Shown: piece after piece, positions 1 through 7,009 of the stretch
Position numbering within the stretch: the first letter of the stretch is position 1
Layout: each line of letters opens with the position of its first letter
NCBI GenBank assembly: GCA_029259975.1
Contig: JAJDEE010000053.1
Coordinates: 1-7,330, forward strand
Direction of reading: 5' to 3'
From: Planctomycetota bacterium
GTDB lineage: Bacteria > Planctomycetota > Planctomycetia > Pirellulales > Lacipirellulaceae
DNA length: 7,330 nt
Position numbers and translations under genes: made by a program
The notes under the pieces: model-generated
What the model was told of the DNA's origin: nothing
Database searches by the model: none
The model's input: only the letters and a program-made list of their open reading frames with translations

Positions 1-1
1 C

Positions 2-394
2 GAGCGACTGAAAATGCAAGATATTCGCGATTTGTTGGGCGCAAAAATGTCGACTGGTATGAAGCAAAAGGTGTCGATCGCGCGGGCAATCGTCCACGAT
101 CCGCCGGTGTTGATCTTCGACGAAGCAACTAGCGGCCTTGATGTTTTGGTGGCTCGCGCATTGATCGATACGGTGGCCCAGCTGCGAGACATGGGTAAGT
201 GCATTGTGTTTTCGACGCACATCATGCGCGAGGCCGAGCGGCTCTGCGATCGAGTGGCGATCATGCACCAAGGACGTATTTTGGCGGAAGGCACACTCAC
301 AGCGCTACTTGAAACACACGACGAACAAGATCTCGAAGATTTGTTCTTTGGACTGATCAGCAAACAAGAGGCCGCGTCGGCAGTCTCTAGCTAG
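2..394 (+). CDS. natA: ABC transporter ATP-binding protein, NatA type (C-terminal part, cut by left edge)
   Basis: This is the C-terminal half of an ABC ATPase, which powers a membrane exporter from the cytoplasmic face by ATP hydrolysis. The reading frame is open from base 2, so the Met codon at 14 is an internal residue, not the start; the Walker A region lies outside the window. Visible in order are an ABC signature of the NatA variant (STGMK at bases 50-64, where most ABC proteins have SGGQ), Walker B (VLIFDE, 107-124), the D-loop SGLD (131-142) and the switch histidine in STH (212-220). Walker B is followed by Ala where Pro is usual (DEATSGLD). A short C-terminal tail follows and the gene ends in TAG. 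The permease gene begins 16 bases later on the same strand, so the two are one operon. NatA/NatB of Bacillus exports sodium; that substrate cannot be inferred here, and the symbol is by family resemblance only. Confidence 0.93.
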   Translation, partial: ERLKMQDIRDLLGAKMSTGMKQKVSIARAIVHDPPVLIFDEATSGLDVLVARALIDTVAQLRDMGKCIVFSTHIMREAERLCDRVAIMHQGRILAEGTLTALLETHDEQDLEDLFFGLISKQEAASAVSS

Positions 395-410
395 GCAGAA
401 AATAATCGCG

Positions 411-2711
411 ATGAACTTCAAGAACGTCAAGCTGATTTTTCTCCGTGAGATGCGCGATCAGCTGCGCGATCGAAGAACATTGTTCTTAATAGCCGTGCTG
501 CCACTGCTACTTTACCCGCTGTTGGGTATGAGCTTCTTCCAGCTTTCGCAATTTATGCGTAATACGGCGGCCAAAGTGCTAGTTGTAGGTGAAGAAGAGT
601 TGACTCAGCACGATTGGATTCCTCAGTTGCTCGTCGGCACGGAGTCTGAACGTCAGTTCGACCCGGCTTTGTTCGTTAATCGTCCCGACGAAATTGCCCG
701 ATTGCAAGTGATCGACGATAAAACCTCTCCGACGGACGGCTTGCCAAAGCAAGGAGGCACTCCTTCCAACTCGCTCGACTCGGCGCGGGAAAGACTTGAT
801 CGCGGAGACGTGCAGGTCGTCCTCTATTTTCCGCCAGGATTTGGTGAGCGACTCGATGCCGCACGCAAAGCGTTAATGCAACGCGAGGTGAACCCCGAGT
901 CGTCAGTGACGCTGCAGCTGCCAGAGCCGCAGATTCTTTACAACTCGGCCAAAGAAAAATCGCGGATTGCCCAAATGCGCGTTGAGCGGATGTTGAATAC
1001 CTGGAGAAATTCGGTGGCGCAGACCAATCTGCGCGATGGCAATGTCCCGCTCGAGGCTGCACGTCCCTTCGAAATGTTGCCCCAGGATGTGGCGGAGGTC
1101 CAACAACGTCATGCGGCGGTTTGGTCGAAGGTTTTGCCGTTTATCTTATTCATATGGGCGCTGACCGGTGCCTTTTATCCGGCGGTCGATTTATGTGCTG
1201 GCGAGAAAGAACGCGGCACATTGGAAACTCTGTTGGTCAGCCCCGCACAGCGTCGCGAGATTGTCTGGGGCAAGCTGTTGACGGTGATGACTTTTAGTGT
1301 CGTTACTGCACTTTTGAACCTCGGTAGCATGGGCATGACTGGCAAGTTTGTGATGTCGCAGTTTCAACAGATTAGTTCGTTGTCGGGCGAAAGCGCTCTT
1401 GCCATGCCACCGATGATCTCGCTCTTGTGGATGGTGATCGCACTGTTGCCGGTGTCGGCACTTTTTAGCGCTCTCTGCCTGGCATGTGCTTCTTTCGCGA
1501 GAAGTACCAAAGAGGGGCAATACTACTTGATGCCACTGCTGCTGGTCGTGATGCCATTGATGATGCTGCCATTGTCGCCGGGTGTTGACCTCACGTTGGG
1601 CAACAGCCTTATTCCCGTCACTGGCGTCGTGTTACTACTACGATCGCTGATCGAGGGCCAATATTTGGAAGCATGGCCATATATTGTGCCCGTGTTCGGC
1701 GTCACATTGATTTGCTGCCTACTGGCGATTCGCTGGGCAGAAGAGCAGTTTCAAAGCGAGTCGATCCTATTCCGCGAGAGCGAACGGCTCGATTTGGGTC
1801 GCTGGCTGGTCCATTTGGTCCGCGACCGCGCCGAGACGCCTACGTTTGCGCAGGGTGCCATCTGCTCTGGTTTGATCTTGATACTGATCTTTTTCATGAA
1901 CCTTGCCATGTCGTCGATGGCAACGACTGACATCGATTTCCGGTTCTTCTTTCAAACCACCTTTATCTTGCAGGTAGTATGTATTGCGCTGCCAGCGGTG
2001 TTTATGGCCTTATTGTTCACCAGTCGACGCAAGAAGACCTTGTTGATCGATCATTGGCCACGCTGGCAATTGCTAGTCGCGGCGGCTTTGCTAGCTCTGT
2101 TTGTACGCCCGCTGGGCTTGAGCTTGGCAGAAGGAATTCAGCAGCTCTATCCCGTGTCCAGCGAGATGGAATCTCAACTCGGCGAGGTGAGCCATCTGCT
2201 AGATTCGGCACCAAGCCCTTGGCTAACCTATTTGTTGATCGCCCTCTTGCCTGCCTTCTGCGAGGAGATTGCTTTCCGCGGTTTCATTCTCTCGGGACTT
2301 CGTCACGTCGGGCACAAATGGTGGGCAATCGGTTTATCGTCGGTCGCCTTTGGTCTGGTGCATCCCATCCTGCAACAGCAGATTGCCGCCGCCGCAGTCG
2401 GAATGGTGCTAGGTTATTTGGCGGTCCAAACGGGCAGCCTGCTGGTCTGCATGGTGTTTCATGCGATTTACAACGGATTAGCTTTAGCGATTAGCGAGCT
2501 GTCAAAACAAGCGAGTGGCGGCCTGGTCGATACTCGCCTCAGCTGGCTTTTTCAAGGCGAAGCCGAATTCCAACCTTGGGTTTTGGTGCTTTCGGCGATG
2601 GGAACTATCGCAATTTTAGTATGGCTTCATCGCCTACCCTACCGGCGCACCAAAGAAGAGCAGCTTCAAGAAGCGCGCGAGCGAAGTTTGATAAATGCGA
2701 TTGAAGCATGA
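411..2711 (+). CDS. natB: ABC-2 permease (NatB-like) fused to a CPBP intramembrane metalloprotease
   Basis: This 766-residue membrane protein combines two modules. Residues 1 to about 445 resemble NatB-type ABC-2 permeases: a first membrane helix near 24-45, a large extracytoplasmic segment (about 50-238), then several helices between 240 and 442, with the family motif EKERGTLETLL at 265-275 after the second helix. Residues about 480-745 form a second hydrophobic block carrying the CPBP (Abi / Rce1-like) protease motifs: EExxxR (E618, E619, R623), FxxxH (F647, H651) and HxxxN (H684, N688). All three are intact, so the site looks active. Plain NatB proteins are around 400 residues, so the extra length is the protease. 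The start follows the ATPase stop by 16 bases with no strong Shine-Dalgarno site, suggesting translation coupled to the upstream gene. The permease should pair with that ATPase. The exported substrate, and what the protease cleaves, are unknown. No frameshift is seen; one frame runs through both modules. Confidence 0.92.
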   Translation: MNFKNVKLIFLREMRDQLRDRRTLFLIAVLPLLLYPLLGMSFFQLSQFMRNTAAKVLVVGEEELTQHDWIPQLLVGTESERQFDPALFVNRPDEIARLQVIDDKTSPTDGLPKQGGTPSNSLDSARERLDRGDVQVVLYFPPGFGERLDAARKALMQREVNPESSVTLQLPEPQILYNSAKEKSRIAQMRVERMLNTWRNSVAQTNLRDGNVPLEAARPFEMLPQDVAEVQQRHAAVWSKVLPFILFIWALTGAFYPAVDLCAGEKERGTLETLLVSPAQRREIVWGKLLTVMTFSVVTALLNLGSMGMTGKFVMSQFQQISSLSGESALAMPPMISLLWMVIALLPVSALFSALCLACASFARSTKEGQYYLMPLLLVVMPLMMLPLSPGVDLTLGNSLIPVTGVVLLLRSLIEGQYLEAWPYIVPVFGVTLICCLLAIRWAEEQFQSESILFRESERLDLGRWLVHLVRDRAETPTFAQGAICSGLILILIFFMNLAMSSMATTDIDFRFFFQTTFILQVVCIALPAVFMALLFTSRRKKTLLIDHWPRWQLLVAAALLALFVRPLGLSLAEGIQQLYPVSSEMESQLGEVSHLLDSAPSPWLTYLLIALLPAFCEEIAFRGFILSGLRHVGHKWWAIGLSSVAFGLVHPILQQQIAAAAVGMVLGYLAVQTGSLLVCMVFHAIYNGLALAISELSKQASGGLVDTRLSWLFQGEAEFQPWVLVLSAMGTIAILVWLHRLPYRRTKEEQLQEARERSLINAIEA

Positions 2712-2722
2712 AGACTCAACTA

Positions 2723-2742
2723 CTACCGGCTGAAGCCGGTAG
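2723..2742. repeat. Perfect 9-base hairpin just after the permease gene
   Basis: The arms CTACCGGCT (2723-2731) and AGCCGGTAG (2734-2742) are exact inverted copies separated by GA. The hairpin begins 11 bases after the permease stop codon. It is GC-rich but has no following T-run, so it is not a textbook intrinsic terminator. It may still protect the 3' end of the ABC transcript or help end it. Confidence 0.8.
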
Positions 2743-2752
2743 GTTAACAATG

Positions 2753-2790
2753 TTTCGTGAGCTACGGACTAAAGTCCATCGCTCACGAAA
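2753..2790. repeat. Interrupted hairpin, 10 + 5 base pairs
   Basis: TTTCGTGAGC (2753-2762) is the exact inverse of GCTCACGAAA (2781-2790). Inside lies a second exact pair, GGACT (2766-2770) and AGTCC (2773-2777), separated by AA. The two stems are parted by a symmetric 3 x 3 mismatch. It lies ten bases from the previous hairpin and eight from the composite element, so the three form a palindrome cluster. No gene is supported here. Confidence 0.8.
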
Positions 2791-2798
2791 AGGAAATA

Positions 2799-2970
2799 TT
2801 TGTAGGGTGGGAGGTTCTGTCGGCGGAATGGGCGAACCACTTCGATTTGCTCCGCCGCCGACAGGTTCACCCACCTTTCGATTCTTAAAAAGGTGGGGAA
2901 ACCTGCTGGCGGAAAGACCTTAATTCGATGTCGACATTCCACGCGCCAGCAGAACTACCCACCCTACAAA
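2799..2970. repeat. Composite palindromic element with 13-base terminal inverted repeats
   Basis: The ends are exact inverted copies: TTTGTAGGGTGGG (2799-2811) and CCCACCCTACAAA (2958-2970). Three more exact pairs sit inside in sequence: CTGTCGGCGG (2817-2826) with its inverse at 2855-2864; CCCACCTTT (2870-2878) with its inverse at 2889-2897; CTGCTGGCG (2903-2911) with its inverse at 2944-2952. The strand could therefore fold into a three-armed structure closed by the outer stem. At 172 bases with no credible coding frame it resembles a non-autonomous mobile element (MITE) or a REP/REPIN-type repeat. I found no convincing target-site duplication at its borders. Whether it recurs elsewhere cannot be judged from this window. 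Confidence 0.7.
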
Positions 2971-2986
2971 ATGGATACTAAAGGTT

Positions 2987-3011
2987 TCGTCTAAAGACGA
3001 GGGTTTTAGAC
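2987..3011. repeat. Two overlapping, mutually exclusive small hairpins
   Basis: TCGTCT (2987-2992) pairs with AGACGA (2995-3000) around AA. The same left strand, as GTCTAAA (2989-2995), also pairs exactly with TTTAGAC (3005-3011). Only one of the two can form at a time. They lie just upstream of a possible -10 element and about 50 bases before the amidohydrolase start, so they could be an operator-like site or merely part of the repeat cluster. Confidence 0.45.
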
Positions 3012-3021
3012 CCATCGTAAG

Positions 3022-3027
3022 GATAAT
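3022..3027 (+). promoter_or_regulatory. Possible -10 promoter element for the amidohydrolase gene
   Basis: GATAAT matches the sigma-70 -10 consensus at five of six positions and lies 35 bases before the ATG at 3063, which would leave a short leader with room for the ribosome site. There is no recognisable -35 hexamer 16-18 bases upstream; that space is occupied by the overlapping hairpins. The call is weak and rests on the -10 match and position only. Confidence 0.25.
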
Positions 3028-3062
3028 AAACGCGTTGCAAAGCATCGCCGGAGAAGCAACGA

Positions 3063-4283
3063 ATGGAATCCGAGTCAAAATTCGCTCTCCAAGCGCGTTG
3101 GGTCTTGCCCGTCGAATCACCACCGATTGCCGGAGGTGTGGTCACGATCGAGAACGAGCGGATCGTGGCAGTCGGCACTCGAGCACATGCCGATGCTAAA
3201 GTCCAAGACTTGGGCGACCTTGTGCTGCTGCCCGGGCTGGTCAACGCCCACACGCATCTAGAATTCAGCACCCTATCCAGGCCGCTTGGGCAGCCGAGGA
3301 TGCCTCTGCCTGAGTGGATTCAGCTGGTAATTGCTGGTCGTAAGCAGCAAGCAGACACAACGGCTGGCTTGACGACCGGTTTGCGAGAATCGCTACAGGC
3401 GGGCGTGACAACCATTGGCGAGATAGCTACGTCACCGTTCGCTGCCGTTGCGCTGGACATCCTGCCAGATCTGACGGTCTTTCAAGAAGTGATCGGATTT
3501 TCCGCCGCCCGCATCGATTCGGTTTTCGCCGAATTGCAACAACGCCTTCACTCGAATCACCCTGCGCTGCAGGTTGGCATTAGCCCTCATGCTCCGTACA
3601 CGGTACATCCCGAACTACTCTCAAAGCTGGTTGTGTTGGCGAGCGAGCGGCAAATGCCTGTTGCGATGCACTTAGCCGAATCGCCTGAGGAGCTACAACT
3701 TCTCAGCAAAAACACTGGCCCGTTTCGCGAGTTGCTCGATGCTCGCAGCATGTGGGATGGCAAAATCTTTGCGAATGGCTTGCAGCCGCTCGATTATCTG
3801 CAAATTCTAGCGCAAGCGCCGCGTGCATTGGTAGTGCATGGCAATTTTCTTTCACAAAACGAGATACATTTCGTCGCTGCACGCCGCGATCGGATGTCGA
3901 TTGTCTACTGCCCGCGGACTCACGCGTATTTTGGGCATGACGAGTATCCGCTGCAGAGGATGTTGGACGCTGGTGTAACAGTATCGATTGGAACAGACAG
4001 TCGTGCCTCGAATCCCGATCTCAGTCTACTCGGCGAATTGCGTTACCTGGCCCGAACCTACAAAGATGTTTCACCCGAAGTAATTTTGTTGCTAGGAACG
4101 CTCAACGGTGCCGAGGCATTGGGTATTGCGGGCAGTGTTGGTAGCCTTGCTCCTGGCAAACTGGCGAACCTGACGGCGATTGAGTGCGATCGATCAGAAA
4201 CGTCACCACAATCGGCGGTGTTGTTTAGCAATCAGCTACCCCGACAAACTTGGCTACGTGGACGTAAGGCGAACGGCAAATGA
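3063..4283 (+). CDS. Metal-dependent amidohydrolase, ATZ/TRZ-type deaminase family
   Basis: This 406-residue cytoplasmic enzyme of the amidohydrolase superfamily probably removes an amino group from a purine-like or related ring. The ATG is preceded by a good ribosome site, GGAGAAG at 3050-3056. An N-terminal beta segment (about 6-58) leads into the barrel. Expected active-site residues are all present: HxH in NAHTHLE (H63, H65), SPHAPYT (H176), the metal histidine and catalytic acid in HLAE (H203, E206), VVHGN (H259) and the metal aspartate in GTDS (D312). This pattern matches the S-adenosylhomocysteine / aminodeoxyfutalosine / guanine deaminase branch. A role as aminodeoxyfutalosine deaminase in the futalosine menaquinone route is a reasonable candidate, but no other menaquinone gene is nearby, so the substrate is open. 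The C-terminal SLAPGKLANLTAIE (361-374) is the usual return to the beta domain. It appears to be transcribed alone. Confidence 0.93.
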   Translation: MESESKFALQARWVLPVESPPIAGGVVTIENERIVAVGTRAHADAKVQDLGDLVLLPGLVNAHTHLEFSTLSRPLGQPRMPLPEWIQLVIAGRKQQADTTAGLTTGLRESLQAGVTTIGEIATSPFAAVALDILPDLTVFQEVIGFSAARIDSVFAELQQRLHSNHPALQVGISPHAPYTVHPELLSKLVVLASERQMPVAMHLAESPEELQLLSKNTGPFRELLDARSMWDGKIFANGLQPLDYLQILAQAPRALVVHGNFLSQNEIHFVAARRDRMSIVYCPRTHAYFGHDEYPLQRMLDAGVTVSIGTDSRASNPDLSLLGELRYLARTYKDVSPEVILLLGTLNGAEALGIAGSVGSLAPGKLANLTAIECDRSETSPQSAVLFSNQLPRQTWLRGRKANGK

Positions 4284-4290
4284 GAATTTA

Positions 4291-4355
4291 CCGTAGGATA
4301 GGCTTCCAGCCTGTCCGTGGTGCTTTGACCGACAGGCTGGAAGCCTATCTTACGG
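4291..4355. terminator. Long near-perfect hairpin between convergent genes, likely bidirectional transcript end
   Basis: The 25-base arms at 4291-4315 and 4331-4355 are inverted copies with one difference (G4296 opposite T4350, which would be a G-U pair in plus-strand RNA). The loop is 15 bases. It begins seven bases after the amidohydrolase stop and lies 93 bases beyond the end of the convergent minus-strand gene, which is where a shared terminator would be expected. There is no T-run on either side, so classical intrinsic termination is not shown. The core, with GGCTTCCAGCC on one arm, has the look of a dispersed intergenic repeat, and this could be its main identity. Confidence 0.55.
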
Positions 4356-4363
4356 GTACCGCT

Positions 4364-4399
4364 CGCCTAATAACAGTGGCGGTCACGCCACATCAGGCG
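4364..4399. repeat. Second hairpin in the convergent gap
   Basis: GTGGCG (4376-4381) and CGCCAC (4386-4391) form an exact stem around the four-base loop GTCA. A flanking pair, CGCCT (4364-4368) and AGGCG (4395-4399), can extend it with an internal loop. It is the first strong structure met by transcription from the minus-strand gene, 50 bases past that gene's stop, and might contribute to ending or protecting that message. No T-run follows. Confidence 0.4.
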
Positions 4400-4448
4400 G
4401 GTAACAGCAACGAACAACGAACCAGGAAAAAGTGATTTGCTGTAGAAC

Positions 4449-6191
4449 TCAACGAGAACTAACCGAGTCGATATACTTGCCCAGTGTCTCCCAGGTTGCA
4501 ACGGGACAGACGATTTCGAAATCGCAGCGATGGTCACTCCAGTCGAGCGTTAGACCAATTGGTGGCGAATCGGGCACCGCTGGAATCGTCACTTCATTTC
4601 CACTAAGCAACACCCAATACTCATTAAGCAAACGCGACGTCCAGCGAACACAGCCTTGAGGACTGATTAACGCCTTCCAGGGGGAGGTTGGCTTGAGCAA
4701 ATCTAGCGTGACTCGCGCTTCGGGAGACCTTGGTGAGATCGTTTTGTTTTGCCGCGTTGCCGCCAAGAATTCATCCATCTGCTGTTGGGTCGCAAAGCCA
4801 AAAGCAAAAGTCGTAGGATCGACTTCAGCAAGCCGAATACTTAGCTTACCTTCGGGGCCGAAGGCCGCTTCCAGCATCCAATTGATCATTGGAACGTTCG
4901 GATCGCGAGCTGTCGAGGCGATATCGACAACGATTTCGCAATGCTGCTTACCCTCGATTTCTTCGGTTGCAAAGGTATAACTGGGCTTGAAATCGTCCAC
5001 GGACTGCTGGGCCAATTCTCCCCAGATTTCGACAACTTCTGGCAGCGACTTCAGGTATTTCGAAACGTCGGGAACTTCCGCAATTCCCAGGAAATTGCCC
5101 ACCAGCGGCTCGCCTTTCTCGCCTGTTAGCATCACAACCGAACATGCTTGGATGCCCTCCAATAGTAATCGGTACGCGTGCTCTTCTTGACTTCGCAAGT
5201 CTGCAGAAACCTTTGTTTTACTTCTTCTACGGGTCTTCCCTTGCTCGCCTTGACACAAAAAAGTAGCGAGTTGCTTACCCCACCCAGCATCGACAGGGCC
5301 GCCAGCGGCAAAAACAATTGGCTTGTCCGAGAGCCCTAGCCTTGCGTCTTGTGTTGGCATAGCGATGGGAGCTAGGTTGGCTAGCAGGCTGTTTTCCTTA
5401 AAAATCAACTGCTCGCTTAGGCGCACGTTCAAACGATCGTCAACCGCGATCCCGAGAGCTACAAGTTCAACCTGCGAGGACAACCATTGGCTTATTTCTG
5501 GCCTCGATACGAAAGAGAGTAATTGCGAAAGAGACGAACGTTCTTCGTCAGGCATGTCGTCGATATTTGGTCGACGAGCAGACCGGCGCTGCCTGTTTTT
5601 GAGGGCTTCGATTCCTGTCGGCAACAAGGCCAAGAATATATCCTGCTTGGCTATCCATTCTGCGAGTGGCGCGAGAGCTTCAACGGCTTTGGGCGTCTGG
5701 GCGACTAGAACCTCCATGGAGTCGCGGTGCTCAAGGTTCATCAGCATCGCATACGTTCCGCTTTGTGCGACGAGTATATCTTCGCCTAGAAGCGTGATTC
5801 GACAGATTGCGCCACTCTCGTCGGCATGAATCGATGACGCGAACTTCTTGTAATTGGCGATCGGTAGCAAAACTAAAGGCTGTGTGGATGCCTCAGGTTC
5901 ATTGCCAGGCAAAATGGCGATCACCAGATTTCCGGACACATCGAGTCCCGACTCCAAACCGGTAACCGCCTTGGCGAAAGCTAACGGTTCGGGAAAAATC
6001 GCGTCAATCCGATCCAACAACTGCTCGAACTTTTCGCTACTTTGGGCAAGATTCTGGACGACAGCAAACCCCAGCGAGTTTTCTGGAATCCGTTGCCAGG
6101 CGTCGGCAGCCCCAGCTGAAACTGGCGGCAACACTAGCAGCAGTAACAGTGACACAGCGGAATAGCTTAGATGGGCGAAGTTTTTTTTCAT
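4449..6191 (-). CDS. Exported protein of unknown function, 580 residues
   Basis: I do not recognise a family. The N-terminus is a clear Sec signal peptide: MKKN, a hydrophobic core at 11-24 with a run of five leucines, and a likely cleavage at VSA-26 or AGA-28. No further membrane segment is obvious, so the mature protein should lie in the periplasm or outside. It looks globular, with alternating helices and hydrophobic strands and few cysteines. Two basic patches (about 198-207 and 319-327) stand out as likely exposed loops. The segment after cleavage (WQRIPENSLGFAVVQNLAQ, 32-50) has the style of planctomycete exported proteins whose role is unknown; that is an impression. The start is supported by AGGA (plus-strand 6200-6203) eight bases before the ATG and by a promoter-like site further upstream. 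The codon after ATG opens a run of eight A. It faces the amidohydrolase gene tail to tail. Confidence 0.88.
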   Translation of the reverse strand: MKKNFAHLSYSAVSLLLLLVLPPVSAGAADAWQRIPENSLGFAVVQNLAQSSEKFEQLLDRIDAIFPEPLAFAKAVTGLESGLDVSGNLVIAILPGNEPEASTQPLVLLPIANYKKFASSIHADESGAICRITLLGEDILVAQSGTYAMLMNLEHRDSMEVLVAQTPKAVEALAPLAEWIAKQDIFLALLPTGIEALKNRQRRSARRPNIDDMPDEERSSLSQLLSFVSRPEISQWLSSQVELVALGIAVDDRLNVRLSEQLIFKENSLLANLAPIAMPTQDARLGLSDKPIVFAAGGPVDAGWGKQLATFLCQGEQGKTRRRSKTKVSADLRSQEEHAYRLLLEGIQACSVVMLTGEKGEPLVGNFLGIAEVPDVSKYLKSLPEVVEIWGELAQQSVDDFKPSYTFATEEIEGKQHCEIVVDIASTARDPNVPMINWMLEAAFGPEGKLSIRLAEVDPTTFAFGFATQQQMDEFLAATRQNKTISPRSPEARVTLDLLKPTSPWKALISPQGCVRWTSRLLNEYWVLLSGNEVTIPAVPDSPPIGLTLDWSDHRCDFEIVCPVATWETLGKYIDSVSSR

Positions 6192-6226
6192 CGACGTTTT
6201 CCTGTTAGGCGTAGCAGACGCAACAC

Positions 6227-6255
6227 ATTATCTCGTCTTTCAGCTGTTCAAGCAA
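6227..6255 (-). promoter_or_regulatory. Sigma-70-like promoter for the exported-protein gene
   Basis: Read on the minus strand, TTGCTT (6250-6255) and GATAAT (6227-6232) are separated by 17 bases, the ideal spacing. The -10 box matches consensus at five of six positions, the -35 box at three. The -10 lies 35 bases before the ATG, giving a leader of roughly 28 bases that includes the AGGA ribosome site. The site lies in the 116-base gap after the PAQR gene, which supports separate transcription of the exported protein. Confidence 0.4.
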
Positions 6256-6307
6256 CCAAGGATTGCCAAAATCGCTCGCTTCTCCGAGTCGAGATTACGC
6301 GAATAGC

Positions 6308-6997
6308 TTACGGCTCCGAGAGGCCAGCAACAACAACGTGTCCGTCAGCGATTTGGTAGATAAACGACCAATGGCAGCAAAGCCCGAACAACACCGCAAC
6401 ATGAAAAACTTCATGCCACTGAACCACTCCCTCGACCAGTACAGGCCAACGCAAGAATTCGAAGAGGACGCCGAATGTGTAGGCTACGCCGCCCCATAAT
6501 AGCGGCTGTACAAAATGAAATCCAAATCGCCGAGTCAGTGAAATTCCGGTAAACAGCCCCAACCATCCCATGCCAAGATACAGACCGATGCCCAACCAGC
6601 GAGGAATATCGTGGAAGTAAATCATCTTGATCGCGATGCCAACGAATGCAACCGTCCAAATCAGCAGCAGCGCTCCGCTCCGTCCCCAACCGCGAAATAG
6701 GAGCGTATGGACCGGTGTAAAAGTGCTGGCGATCAACACAAAAATCGCCGAGTGATCCAAACGCTGCAAAAACATTCTTGATTCGCCTGTTGGCGAAAGC
6801 ATGTGATAAACGCCGCTAGTCGACAACAAGCAAACAGTAGCAACGCTGAAAATGGCCAAGCTAATCGTTCGCTTCGCATCACCCCGACCGCGCCACAGCA
6901 ACCAAGCAGACGCGACCGTAAAAACGCATGCGGCAGTCAGATGCGAAAGGCTGCTGAAAGGCTCGCAGAAGCCGGGAATGGGGAGGGTGTTGTTCAC
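6308..6997 (-). CDS. trhA: PAQR / hemolysin III family membrane protein
   Basis: This 229-residue protein has seven hydrophobic segments and the usual length for bacterial hemolysin III (TrhA/YqfA) proteins, which are related to eukaryotic adiponectin receptors and linked to membrane lipid homeostasis. The conserved pieces are present in order: EPFSSLSHL (12-20) before the first helix, SxxxH in SGVYH (S61, H65), DHSAIF with D81, FTP (93-95), and HxxxH in HEVFH (H195, H199). H65, D81, H195 and H199 match the metal site of the PAQR family. The start is GTG at 6995-6997 with no Shine-Dalgarno site. No ATG, GTG or TTG occurs in frame between it and the nearest upstream in-frame stop (7169-7171), so this start is forced, though poorly supported. 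It follows a DUF188 gene on the same strand by 50 bases. The symbol is a family name; the function here is inferred. Confidence 0.92.
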   Translation of the reverse strand: MNNTLPIPGFCEPFSSLSHLTAACVFTVASAWLLWRGRGDAKRTISLAIFSVATVCLLSTSGVYHMLSPTGESRMFLQRLDHSAIFVLIASTFTPVHTLLFRGWGRSGALLLIWTVAFVGIAIKMIYFHDIPRWLGIGLYLGMGWLGLFTGISLTRRFGFHFVQPLLWGGVAYTFGVLFEFLRWPVLVEGVVQWHEVFHVAVLFGLCCHWSFIYQIADGHVVVAGLSEP

Positions 6998-7009
6998 GTC
7001 GTCGTCGTT

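Noticed and set aside
14..16. ATG at 14 as the true start of the ATPase
   Set aside because: The frame is open back to the window edge and the protein from here would lack Walker A, so the Met is internal.
1979..2494. 171-residue open frame on the plus strand
   Set aside because: It lies wholly inside the permease-protease gene in another frame; the overlapped frame carries the conserved protease motifs, so this is a shadow.
2708..2923. Small open frame whose ATG overlaps the permease stop as ATGA, as in coupled genes
   Set aside because: Almost all of it consists of the palindromes described for this gap, it resembles no protein, and the following frame ends inside the composite repeat.
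2794..2975. Target-site duplication flanking the composite palindrome
   Set aside because: AT-rich bases occur on both sides but no clean direct repeat of fixed length lines up with either possible element border.
5323..5829. 168-residue open frame opposite the exported-protein gene
   Set aside because: It is serine- and arginine-rich in the way of antisense shadows, has no ribosome site I could see, and the opposite strand holds a gene with signal peptide and ribosome site.
6270..6307. Terminator hairpin after the PAQR gene
   Set aside because: Only a four-base stem (CTCG/CGAG around GAGAAG on the minus strand) is visible and no T-run follows it.
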